This document shows positions 9,591-17,005 of a DNA stretch of 36,022 nt, piece after piece; the first letter of the stretch is position 1, and each line of letters opens with the position of its first letter. The stretch is taken from assembly GCA_001298575.1 (NCBI GenBank), contig LJCV01000010.1, positions 1 through 36,022 on the forward strand, read 5' to 3'. Below the pieces are notes generated by a model that saw only the letters and a list, made by a program, of their open reading frames with translations, was not told the DNA's origin and searched no databases. Made by a program: the position numbers and the translations under genes. The DNA comes from Actinobacteria bacterium OK074. Lineage in GTDB: Bacteria; Actinomycetota; Actinomycetes; Streptomycetales; Streptomycetaceae.

Positions 9591-11063
9591 TCACCGGTCC
9601 GGCGCCGGGACCAGATGGCCGGCGATGCTGCGCAGCTTCTCGCAGGTCTCCTCGTGTTCGCGGGCCGGGCGGGACTGCCGGACGATTCCGGCGCCCGCCT
9701 GGAGCCGGCAGCGGCCGTCCCGCTGGAACACGCTGCGCAGGACGAGTGCGGCGTCGAGGGCGCCATCGGTGTCGTAGGTGAGGACGGCCCCCGCGTACAG
9801 GCCCCGGGGGCGGCCCTCCAGCTTGCGGATCAGGTCGTAGGCGGGCCGCTTGGGGATGCCGGTCGCGGTGACGGCGGGGAACAGGGCGGCGAACGCCTGC
9901 CAGGGCGTGCGGTCGGGGCGGAGACGGCCGACCACGGTGGAGGCCAGGTGCTGGACGGTGCCGCGTTCCTCGACGGTCATGAACTCGGCGGTGTACGTGT
10001 CGTCGCAGACGACGGCGAGATCCTCCAGCGCCAGCTTCACCGAAATGGCGTGCTCGTGCACCTCCTTGGGGTCGCCCAGGAGATCGGCGCGCAGCCGGGC
10101 GTCCTCGTCCGGCGCACCCGTACGGGCCCGGGTCCCGGCCAGCGGATGGCTCACCACCCGCCGGTCGCCGGTGACTTCGGCCACGGTCTCCGGGCTGAAA
10201 CCGGCCGCGCCGATTCCGCCGAGGTCCAACAGGAAGGACCGCGCCGGGGTGTTGGCCCGCCGCCCCGCGACATAGGTGGCGGCCAGGTCCAGCGGCACGG
10301 GCACCGCGACCCGCCGCGACAGGATCACCTTCTCCAACGGGCCGGGCCCGCGCAGGTCGTTCAGGGCTACGGCGACGGCGTCGCGGTAGCCGCCGGTGTC
10401 GTCCAGCGGCAGGGCGAGTCGGGCCGTCGGTTCGGGTGGTGCGGGCGGCACGGGGGCGCCCGGTTTCCCCGGGGCTTCCGGTTCTCGGAGTCGTCGGGGT
10501 TCTCCCGGTTCCGCCGAGGTGTGGATGAGCCGGACCAACCGCTCCAACTGCCCGGGATCCGCGGCGCGGACCAGCAGCCGGTCGCCCTCGGTCCGCACCT
10601 CGGCGGCCGGCACGACGAGGTGGAGAAGGGCTCCTCCGCCGTCGGGCTCCTCCGTGCCGCCGGGGTCGTCCTCGTCGCCGGGGCCGTCCTCGTTGACGGG
10701 ACCGGCCTCGTCGACCGGACCGGCCTCGTCGACGGGCTCCGGGCCACCCGCACGCTCCACCCCGCCCCCCCCCCCCGCCAGCGCCGCCCCCAGCTCGAAC
10801 GCGGCCCAGCCGTACACCCGCCACCCGCTCACCGGCAGTGCGGCGAGCCACCTCTCGACGGCCGACAGGTCCCTCGCGTCCCCGGTGCCGAAGGCGTCCC
10901 GCTCCAGCCGGAAGGTGGCGAGCGCGCCCCCGGCATAGGACCACTGCGGACCGTTCTCGTACACCACGTACTCGTCGTACAGACCGCCGCGGGCGAGCCG
11001 GGCCATGAGGGCGAGCGGCTCCTCCGTCAACGGCACATGGGTTTCGCGGTAGTTGGCGGTCAT
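9591..11063 (-). CDS. MbtI-type salicylate synthase
   Basis: The 490-residue product is a chorismate-using enzyme most like the salicylate synthases MbtI, Irp9 and YbtS, which make isochorismate and then release pyruvate to give salicylate. The C-terminal catalytic domain matches MbtI closely: EKVILSRRV with the water-activating Lys (K245, MbtI K205), RSFLLDLGGIG, FSPETV with the general acid Glu (E292, MbtI E252), HPLAGTRA, EFMTVEERGTVQHL, LFPAVTATGIPK, and GAGI near the end. A Lys rather than Gln at 245 argues against an anthranilate synthase. Residues about 96-144 are a low-complexity acidic/glycine insert with PVDEAG repeats, encoded by an 18-bp tandem repeat and a 12-base homopolymer. 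It overlaps the methyltransferase upstream by four bases (ATGA). Confidence 0.85.
   Translation of the reverse strand: MTANYRETHVPLTEEPLALMARLARGGLYDEYVVYENGPQWSYAGGALATFRLERDAFGTGDARDLSAVERWLAALPVSGWRVYGWAAFELGAALAGGGGGVERAGGPEPVDEAGPVDEAGPVNEDGPGDEDDPGGTEEPDGGGALLHLVVPAAEVRTEGDRLLVRAADPGQLERLVRLIHTSAEPGEPRRLREPEAPGKPGAPVPPAPPEPTARLALPLDDTGGYRDAVAVALNDLRGPGPLEKVILSRRVAVPVPLDLAATYVAGRRANTPARSFLLDLGGIGAAGFSPETVAEVTGDRRVVSHPLAGTRARTGAPDEDARLRADLLGDPKEVHEHAISVKLALEDLAVVCDDTYTAEFMTVEERGTVQHLASTVVGRLRPDRTPWQAFAALFPAVTATGIPKRPAYDLIRKLEGRPRGLYAGAVLTYDTDGALDAALVLRSVFQRDGRCRLQAGAGIVRQSRPAREHEETCEKLRSIAGHLVPAPDR
10701..10776. repeat. 18-bp tandem repeat and 12-C tract inside the salicylate synthase gene
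   Basis: Two copies of ACCGGCCTCGTCGACCGG (10701-10718, and 10719-10736 with small changes) encode repeated PVDEAG units. They are followed by a run of 12 C residues (10765-10776), which reads as glycine codons on the coding strand. Both fall in the non-conserved insert of the enzyme. The reading frame is intact as given. Confidence 0.7.
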
Positions 11064-11866
11064 CGCGAGCTCTCCTCTGCCGGGCGTCGGCCCGAAGCGC
11101 TGATCAGGGGGTAGGAGTTGACGACCAGACGGGGGTCGTCCAGGAGGGCGAGGAAGGCGGCCACCTCGTCGGCGGTGACGCCCAACTCGCCCAGTTCTCC
11201 GGCGACTTGCGCGGTGTTGGCGCGGTGCAGGCCGATCCCCTCGCCGCCGCCGGGCCATGCCTCCGCGTAGGTGGTCGCCGTGACCTCCGTCAGCCCTGCC
11301 CGCAGCATCGCCCCCACCAGATGCCGGCCCCAGAGCGGTTCGGCGCCGGCCTTCTCCAACAGCCCCAGCAGGCGGGCGTGCAGGCGCTCGAAGAGCCGTG
11401 CCGCGTCGTCGTCGGGTGCGGCGAGCACGGGCGTCCAGCCACAGTCGAATTCTTCGAGGACCAGTCGGCCGCCCGGCCGCAGCGCCCCGACCAGCCGCTC
11501 CAACACCTCGTGCCGCTCGGGCAGATGGAGCAGCACCAGCCGGGCGTGGACCAGGTCGAAACCGTCGCCGGGCAGGGGGTCGCGGGTGACGTCGTGCCGC
11601 AGCACCCTTACGTGCGCGGCGCGCGGGCGGGACGCGGTGCGGGCCGGTTCGATGTCCGTGACCGTTACCTCGCCTTCCGGCCCGACCCGCTCGCCCAGCC
11701 ACTCGCCCAGCGATCCGCCGCCACCGCCGATTTCCAGGCAGCGCCAGCCCGGGCCGACCCCGGTCCGTGCCAATACCTTTCTGGACGCGGAGTCATAACG
11801 CGACTCAAGCACGGAAAAACGACCTGCCGTCTGGACGGCCGCGTTGTTGAACAAATAGCGGGACAT
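11060..11866 (-). CDS. Class I SAM-dependent methyltransferase
   Basis: The 268-residue product has a Rossmann-type methyltransferase fold. Motif I is CLEIGGGGGSLGEWL at about residues 43-57, followed by the acidic strand end VTVTDIEP and by HDVTRDPLPGDGFDLVHARLVLLHLP, typical of UbiE-like small-molecule methyltransferases. The substrate is not determined. Within this cluster an O- or N-methylation of the salicyl product or its partner is a reasonable guess. It is the first gene of the minus-strand arm, with GGAGAGG upstream of the ATG, and is coupled to salicylate synthase by an ATGA overlap. It faces the PLP/chorismate-mutase gene across a 288-base promoter region. Confidence 0.85.
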   Translation of the reverse strand: MSRYLFNNAAVQTAGRFSVLESRYDSASRKVLARTGVGPGWRCLEIGGGGGSLGEWLGERVGPEGEVTVTDIEPARTASRPRAAHVRVLRHDVTRDPLPGDGFDLVHARLVLLHLPERHEVLERLVGALRPGGRLVLEEFDCGWTPVLAAPDDDAARLFERLHARLLGLLEKAGAEPLWGRHLVGAMLRAGLTEVTATTYAEAWPGGGEGIGLHRANTAQVAGELGELGVTADEVAAFLALLDDPRLVVNSYPLISASGRRPAEESSR

Positions 11867-12154
11867 GCGGACCTCTCCGGGGGCGGGAGCCTGGAATGCC
11901 GTGAAGCGGTAATGCCGTAATTCCGTAATGCCGTCCGGGGAATTGTCGCATCCGGAAAGGGCGTGATGCAGGGGTCGGTGGGCAGGGGTGGAATCACGCC
12001 GACATTAAGCGGATTGTCGTATGACTACACGTGCGCCTCCCGTGCCCGGTCGCGCTCTCATCAGCGCATATGCGCCCTTTCGGTGGTCGGCGTCCGTCGG
12101 CTCCACTGAACGCGTACGGCAGACAAGAATGCGATATTCGAGAAAGTGTTTCGG
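11867..12154. promoter_or_regulatory. Divergent promoter region of the salicylate cluster
   Basis: This 288-base region separates the two arms of the cluster and is AT-richer than the flanking genes. Two structures are visible: a tandem array of 8-bp units (11894-11933, listed separately) and the perfect palindrome GCGCATATGCGC (12064-12075). Both could be regulator sites. No confident -35/-10 pair was found. Confidence 0.5.
11894..11933. repeat. Tandem array of five 8-bp units
   Basis: Five adjoining 8-base units follow the pattern TAATGCCG, two of them exact (11910-11917 and 11926-11933). The unit between these differs at one base, and the first two units are more diverged. The array begins 28 bases upstream of the methyltransferase start codon and is therefore within or next to its promoter or leader. 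Confidence 0.65.
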
Positions 12155-13675
12155 ATGAGTGAAGAATGCGTTTCCAGGGATTTCACCTCCTGTGTGCGGA
12201 GGGAGTTTCCCGCCCTCGCCCACAAGGTCTATCTCGACAGCGCCTGTATCGGAGTCGCGCCTTTGCGGGCCGTTCGGGCCGTGACGGACCTGGCACAGGG
12301 AATGCAGTACTGCCACGCCGAATCGGGCACCGACATGCACGGCCGGCTCAATGAATTGCGGGCGGCGGCCCGGCCACTGGCCGCCCGGCTGATCGGGGCG
12401 GAACCGGGAGACATCGCCCTGATGGAGAGCGCGACCCATGGCCTGAAGACCGCCGTGGAGTCGCTGCCGCTGAGCGCCGGTGACCAAGTCCTCATCCCCG
12501 ACCTGGAGTTCATCCAGATGGGCGTGGCGTGGCAGCAGCTGAAGGACCGGGGCGTCACCGTACGCACGGTGCCGCACGACCCGGCCGGCCGCTTCGGCGT
12601 GGACGCCGTGCGGGACCTGCTGACCCCGGACGTCAAAGTGCTGGCGCTCAGCTCGGTCCAGTGGACCAACGGGTTCCGCGCCGATCTCGCGGCCCTGTCC
12701 GAACTGTGCCGTACGAGAGGCGTGTGGCTGGTCGTGGACGCGGCGCAGCACCTCGGCGCGCTCCCCCTCGACGTGCGGCGGACCCCCGTCGACATCCTCG
12801 TGTGCGGCGGGCACAAGTGGCTGTGCTCGCCGTTCGGCGCCGGGTTCATGTACCTGGACCCGGCCGTCCGCCCCCGGCTGCGCCGGCCCCCCGCCGGCTT
12901 CTTCGCGGCCCGGCCGCCCGCCCGCACCTGGGGCGAGGCGTTCCTGCGCACCGACCTCACCCCGCTGCGGGACTACGAGTTCAGCGAGGACGCGTACGCC
13001 TGGGAGATCGGCGGCACGGGCAACTACCCCGGGGCGGTGGGTCTTTCGGCGGCGCTCTCGCTCTTCCTCGAACTGCGCCCGGGGCGGGTCGAGGCCCATC
13101 TGCGGTCCCTCACCGACTACCTCGTCGAGGGCCTCGACCGGCTCGGCCTCACCGTCGTCAGCCCGCGCGAGGCCCACCACCGCTCCGGCATCCTCACCTT
13201 CGCCACCGGGAGCACCGGCACCGACCTGTCGCTGCTGGGGTCGTTGCTCGCGGCCGGGGTCGCCGTCAGCGTGCGGTACATCTCCGGGGTGGGCGGGGTC
13301 CGGGTCAGCTGCCACGTCTACAACACGCTCAGAGACCTCGACGCCCTGCTCGAAGCCGCCGCGGACTGGCAGCGGCGGCCCCGGCGGGCGACCCGGCCTG
13401 GGCCGGAACGGGCCGTCGGCACGCCCCGTTCCGCCGCCGCCCAGATCGTCCGGCAGCGCGCGCTGATCGACGCCCTCGACGACGACCTGATCGGCCTGAT
13501 CACCGCCCGGGACGGCGTCAGCCGCGGCATCCGCCGCTCCCGCGTCGAAGGGGCCATGTCCCGCACCGACCTCGCCCGTGAACGGGAGATCGTCGAACGC
13601 TTCCACCACCGCCTCGGCCAGGACGGCACCCGGCTGGCCCTGGAACTCCTGCGCATGTGCAAGGGCGACACGTGA
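12155..13675 (+). CDS. Class V PLP enzyme fused to an AroQ chorismate-mutase-like domain
   Basis: The 506-residue product has two parts. Residues about 1-405 are a class V aminotransferase/cysteine-desulfurase fold with cofactor-binding Asp195 (VVDAAQHLG) and PLP-binding Lys221 (CGGHKWLCSPFG). The cysteine-bearing loop of true desulfurases is absent: VAVSVRYISGVGGVRVSC runs straight through. A transaminase, epimerase or lyase role is therefore more likely. Residues about 427-506 align without gaps to the first 80 residues of E. coli chorismate mutase. They keep its Arg11, Arg28, Asp48, Arg51 and Glu52 equivalents, but the key Lys39 is Arg, and the third helix ends before the Ser84/Gln88 equivalents. 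The domain may be a weak mutase, an isochorismate lyase or a chorismate sensor. The start is ATG 12155, with a weak GAGAAAG site; GTG 12146 is an alternative. This is the first gene of the plus-strand arm. Confidence 0.8.
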   Translation: MSEECVSRDFTSCVRREFPALAHKVYLDSACIGVAPLRAVRAVTDLAQGMQYCHAESGTDMHGRLNELRAAARPLAARLIGAEPGDIALMESATHGLKTAVESLPLSAGDQVLIPDLEFIQMGVAWQQLKDRGVTVRTVPHDPAGRFGVDAVRDLLTPDVKVLALSSVQWTNGFRADLAALSELCRTRGVWLVVDAAQHLGALPLDVRRTPVDILVCGGHKWLCSPFGAGFMYLDPAVRPRLRRPPAGFFAARPPARTWGEAFLRTDLTPLRDYEFSEDAYAWEIGGTGNYPGAVGLSAALSLFLELRPGRVEAHLRSLTDYLVEGLDRLGLTVVSPREAHHRSGILTFATGSTGTDLSLLGSLLAAGVAVSVRYISGVGGVRVSCHVYNTLRDLDALLEAAADWQRRPRRATRPGPERAVGTPRSAAAQIVRQRALIDALDDDLIGLITARDGVSRGIRRSRVEGAMSRTDLAREREIVERFHHRLGQDGTRLALELLRMCKGDT

Positions 13676-13994
13676 ACTCCGGCGACCGGGTGGTCCCCAG
13701 CGCCAACTCCCGCTCCACGGCGCCTTCTTCGGCCAGCCGGGTCAGCCGGGTCAGCCGGGTCAGCCGGGCCAGCCGTCCGCCGCGAGCCACGCGGCCGTCG
13801 CGACGGACCGACGGACCGAGGACCGACGGATCGACGGATCGACGGACATCGACGCCCCGGTGCCCGAACTCCGGTCCCACACCGGCAGATCCGGTGCCGA
13901 CCACGGCGTCCAGGCCATCGGCGCACCGGAGTTGCCGCCCACCTCGTCAGGCCCGTCCGCACCTTCCTCTCCCCCCGACCCCCGGAGGCCCCGC
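13676..13994. repeat. 319-base gap within the operon holding two tandem arrays
   Basis: This is an unusually long gap inside an otherwise tight operon. It holds five 9-base units of the type GTCAGCCGG (three exact at 13741-13767, flanked by two variants, 13733-13776), then six units of about 8 bases of the type GACGGACC/GACGGATC (13802-13848). All three plus-strand frames are open for part of it but give low-complexity products without start signals. I see no gene here. A pairing or binding role, or simple repeat expansion, are all possible. Confidence 0.6.
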
Positions 13995-15614
13995 GTGAGC
14001 GTCCCCTTCAACGCCGCCACCCATCTCCTCGACCGTCAGCTCGCCCGCGGTCTCGCCGACCGCCCCGCCCTCATCGGCCCCTGCTCGACCCTGACCTACG
14101 GCGAACTCGCCGCCCGTACGGCCGCCGCGAGCGCCGGCTGGCGGGCGCTGGGCGTGCGGCCGGAGGAGCGCGTCCTGATCCACGCGGCCGACACGCCCGA
14201 GACGGTCGTGGCGCTGCTGTCCCTGATGCGGACGGGCGCGGTCCCCGTCCCCGTGTCCACCATGAGCACCCCGGCCGAACTCACCGCGCTCGTCGCCGAC
14301 TCGCGCTGCCGGTACGTGCTCGCCGGGCCCGAGTTCGGCCACCGGGTGCACGCGGCGCTGCGGGACGGCGCGGCCGTCCCCGACCTGGCCGGCGTGGTCG
14401 TCCTCGACGACGCGCCCGCCCAGCCGCCGCCCGCCGTGCTGCGCATCCGCTGGGAGCACCTGATGGCCGCGGGCGAGCCCGCCGCCCCCGCCGACCGCTC
14501 GGCGGACCGCACCACCGAGGACTCGCCCGCCCTGTGGCTCTACACCTCCGGCACCACCGGCACCCCCAAGGCCGCCGTGCACCGCCACGGCAGCATCCGT
14601 TCCGTCGCCGAGCACTACGGACAGCAGGTGCTCGGCCTGCGCCCCGAGGACCGCTGCTACTCCGTCGCCAAGCTCTTCTTCGCGTACGGCATGGGAAACT
14701 CCTGCTTCCTCCCGCTCGCAGCCGGCGCCGCCGTCGTACTCGACCCGGCCCCGCCCACCCCCGAGACCGTCGTCCGCCGCCTCGCCGAGGACGCGCCGAC
14801 CGTCTTCTACGGCGTCCCCACCTCCTACGCGGCGCTGCTGCACGCGGAGTCGGTGCCCGACGACGCCTTCCGGGGCGTACGGGTGGCGGTGTCGGCCGGG
14901 GAGCCGCTGCCGCCGGAGTTGCAGTACCGGTTCCGCGACCGCTTCGGGATCGACCTGGTGAACGCGATGGGCTCGACCGAGGCCCTGCACGTGTTCCTCT
15001 CCAACCGCCCGGGCGACTGCCGCCCCGGCACCCTCGGCACGCCCGTACCCGGCTACGACCTGCGCATCGAGGCCCCGCCCGGCGAACCCGGCGTACTGAA
15101 GGTGCGGGCCCCCTCGGCGGCGGCCGGCTACTGGTGCCGCACCGCCGCGACGCGCCAGGTCTTCCAGGGGGAGTGGATCAACACCGGGGACCTGTTCAGC
15201 CAGGACGCCGACGGCCATTACGTCTGCCACGGCCGCGCCGGCGACATGATCAAGAGCGGCGGAATCTGGGTCACCCCGACCGAGGTCGAGAACCGGCTCC
15301 TGGAACACCCCGGCGTGGCCGCGGCCTGCGTGGTGGCGGCGCCGGACGCGGACGGCCTGGACCGCCCGGTGGCCTGCGTGGTGACGGCACCGGACACAGC
15401 ACCGGACACCGCGCCGGGCACAGCACTGGACGAGGCCGCCCTGATCGCCTTCTGCCGCGAACGCCTCGCCGCCCACAAGTGCCCGCGCCGCGTCCTCACC
15501 TTCACTTCCCTGCCCACGACCGCCACGGGAAAGGTCGACCGACGCCGGGCGGGCCAGGAGGCCCGAGCCCGGGTCGGGGCCCCCGCCACCCCCAGCGGCG
15601 CGGGGCTGCGCTGA
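13995..15614 (+). CDS. Benzoate/salicylate-CoA ligase family enzyme
   Basis: The 539-residue product is an ANL-superfamily acyl-CoA synthetase. The ATP-binding loop YTSGTTGTPKA is at about 183-193. The segment KLFFAYGMGNSCFLP at about 226-240 is characteristic of benzoate-CoA ligases. AMGSTEALH, GEWINTGDLF, the hinge GRAGDMIKSGG, and the C-terminal catalytic lysine in ATGKVDRR are all present. It would activate an aromatic acid to its acyl-AMP and then CoA thioester; salicylate from the cluster's own synthase is the obvious substrate, by inference. The start is GTG 13995 with GGAGG at 13984-13988; an open frame extends upstream to 13578 but runs through tandem repeats. The last residues (SGAGLR) are encoded by a copy of the dispersed repeat. 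Confidence 0.88.
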   Translation: MSVPFNAATHLLDRQLARGLADRPALIGPCSTLTYGELAARTAAASAGWRALGVRPEERVLIHAADTPETVVALLSLMRTGAVPVPVSTMSTPAELTALVADSRCRYVLAGPEFGHRVHAALRDGAAVPDLAGVVVLDDAPAQPPPAVLRIRWEHLMAAGEPAAPADRSADRTTEDSPALWLYTSGTTGTPKAAVHRHGSIRSVAEHYGQQVLGLRPEDRCYSVAKLFFAYGMGNSCFLPLAAGAAVVLDPAPPTPETVVRRLAEDAPTVFYGVPTSYAALLHAESVPDDAFRGVRVAVSAGEPLPPELQYRFRDRFGIDLVNAMGSTEALHVFLSNRPGDCRPGTLGTPVPGYDLRIEAPPGEPGVLKVRAPSAAAGYWCRTAATRQVFQGEWINTGDLFSQDADGHYVCHGRAGDMIKSGGIWVTPTEVENRLLEHPGVAAACVVAAPDADGLDRPVACVVTAPDTAPDTAPGTALDEAALIAFCRERLAAHKCPRRVLTFTSLPTTATGKVDRRRAGQEARARVGAPATPSGAGLR

Positions 15615-15659
15615 ACCCGCGCCCACCGCCGAGCGGGCGCGAGCCACCACAACGAACCC
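15594..15659. repeat. Dispersed Streptomyces intergenic repeat, copy 3 (diverged)
   Basis: GGCGCGGGGCTG, then a hairpin GCGCCC (15619-15624) with GGGCGC (15635-15640), then GCGAGCCACCACAACGA. The order of elements is the same as in copies 1 and 2. It overlaps the 3' end of the ligase gene and supplies its last codons and stop, lying between ligase and acyltransferase. Confidence 0.55.
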
Positions 15660-15697
15660 GTACCAGCCCACGCCAGAACACCCAGGAGGCACCCGAC

Positions 15698-17005
15698 ATG
15701 ACCGTGCCCGTAGTCCTCACCTCGGTCGTCGCACCCCCCGCCCCCAACCCCGTCGACCTCCTCTTCCACACCGCCGGCCGGCTCGCCTCGCACCAGGAGG
15801 CCGTGCCCAACGTGGGCGTCGTCCTGCATCTGACCGGCGCCGCCCCGGACCTCGCGCGGCTGCGCGAGCGCATCGGGCGCCGCCTGCACCGGCTGCCCTG
15901 CCTGACCCACGTCCTGACGGCCGACGACGGCCCGCCCCGCTGGACACCCGCCGCCCCCGACCTGGAGGACTGCGTCACCGAACGCCGCGTCACGGCCGGC
16001 CCCGGCGCTCTCGACGACGCGGTCCGCGAGCTGCTCCACCGCCCGCTGCCGGGCGACGCCCCCGCCTGGCGGCTGGTCGTCCTGTCCGGGCACGCCACCG
16101 GCAGGTACTGCCTCGCCGTCATCACCCACCACATGGTCCAGGACGCCGCGAACCTCGTCACCGTCGCGGAGATCCTCCTCGGCCGCGACGACGACACCCC
16201 CAGCACCTCGGCCACCGTGCCCGACCCCGGCCGGACCCCGGCGCCCGACCCCCGGCAGCTGCTCGACGCGGCGGCGTTCATCTGGCGCAACACCCGCCCC
16301 CACGGCCTGTGGAACGACCCGGAACGGCCACTGTCCGGCCGCCGCCACGTCGTGTGGCAGGAGGTCCCCACCCGGCTGCTGCGGGACACCGGCCGTGCCT
16401 ACGGCGGCAGCGCCAACGACGTCCACCTCGCGGCCCTCACCCACGCGGTCGGCCGCTGGGCCGCCGAACACCGCCCCGCCGCCGACCGCGACCCGCTGCC
16501 GGTGATGCTCCCGGTCAACCTGCGCACCCCCGCCGAGACCGGCCTGCCCGGCAACCGTTTCCATCTCGCCCGCCTCGACCTGCCCGGCGGCCCCATGACC
16601 CCGGCCCGCCGCCTGCGCCGTACCCTCGCCGCGACCGAACCCCTGAAGGACCCCGCGTACCGGTGGGAACTCCACCGGATGACCGCTCAAGAGCCGCGGA
16701 TCTTCGGCCAGTTGACCGCGAGCAGCGCGGCCCCCGACCGGCTGACCGCCGTCGGCTCGATCTTCCGGATCACCGGGCGGCTGGCGTACGACGGCGACCC
16801 CGTCGACCGCGTCGTACCGGTCATCTGCTGCCCCGACGGCTTCCCGCTCACCGCCGCGCTCTTCCTCTACGGCGCGACGTCCACCGCCTGCTTCCAGCTC
16901 GACCGCTCGCTGCCCGGCGCCGAGGAGATCCCCCGGCTGTGGCGCCGGGCCGTCGACGACATGGCCACCAGCGCGCCCGAACCCGCACCCGGAGGTGCCC
17001 CGTGA
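15698..17005 (+). CDS. WS/DGAT-type acyltransferase
   Basis: The 435-residue product resembles the wax ester synthase/diacylglycerol acyltransferase family, which shares its fold with NRPS condensation domains. The catalytic HHxxxD motif is present as HHMVQD (about 144-149), followed by Ala in place of the usual Gly. The second half shows NDVHLAALTHAVGRW and LPVMLPVNLR followed by GNRF, all family landmarks. Such enzymes transfer an acyl group from CoA to an alcohol or amine. Next to an aryl-CoA ligase it is the likely ester- or amide-forming step joining salicyl-CoA to an unknown partner; this is inference. The ATG at 15698 has AGGAGG at 15684-15689. It overlaps the next gene by four bases (GTGA). 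Confidence 0.78.
   Translation: MTVPVVLTSVVAPPAPNPVDLLFHTAGRLASHQEAVPNVGVVLHLTGAAPDLARLRERIGRRLHRLPCLTHVLTADDGPPRWTPAAPDLEDCVTERRVTAGPGALDDAVRELLHRPLPGDAPAWRLVVLSGHATGRYCLAVITHHMVQDAANLVTVAEILLGRDDDTPSTSATVPDPGRTPAPDPRQLLDAAAFIWRNTRPHGLWNDPERPLSGRRHVVWQEVPTRLLRDTGRAYGGSANDVHLAALTHAVGRWAAEHRPAADRDPLPVMLPVNLRTPAETGLPGNRFHLARLDLPGGPMTPARRLRRTLAATEPLKDPAYRWELHRMTAQEPRIFGQLTASSAAPDRLTAVGSIFRITGRLAYDGDPVDRVVPVICCPDGFPLTAALFLYGATSTACFQLDRSLPGAEEIPRLWRRAVDDMATSAPEPAPGGAP

Noticed and set aside
9591..11063. Anthranilate or aminodeoxychorismate synthase
   Set aside because: The active-site Lys (K245) of water-using enzymes is present in place of the Gln of ammonia-using enzymes, and the sequence follows MbtI throughout.
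12155..13400. Cysteine desulfurase with thio-product chemistry
   Set aside because: The cysteine-bearing loop is missing, so a sulfur-transfer pathway is not supported.
13578..13994. N-terminal extension of the CoA ligase
   Set aside because: It runs through tandem repeats (GQPGQPGQP) and the end of the upstream gene in another frame. GTG 13995 has a good ribosome site and matches the family start.
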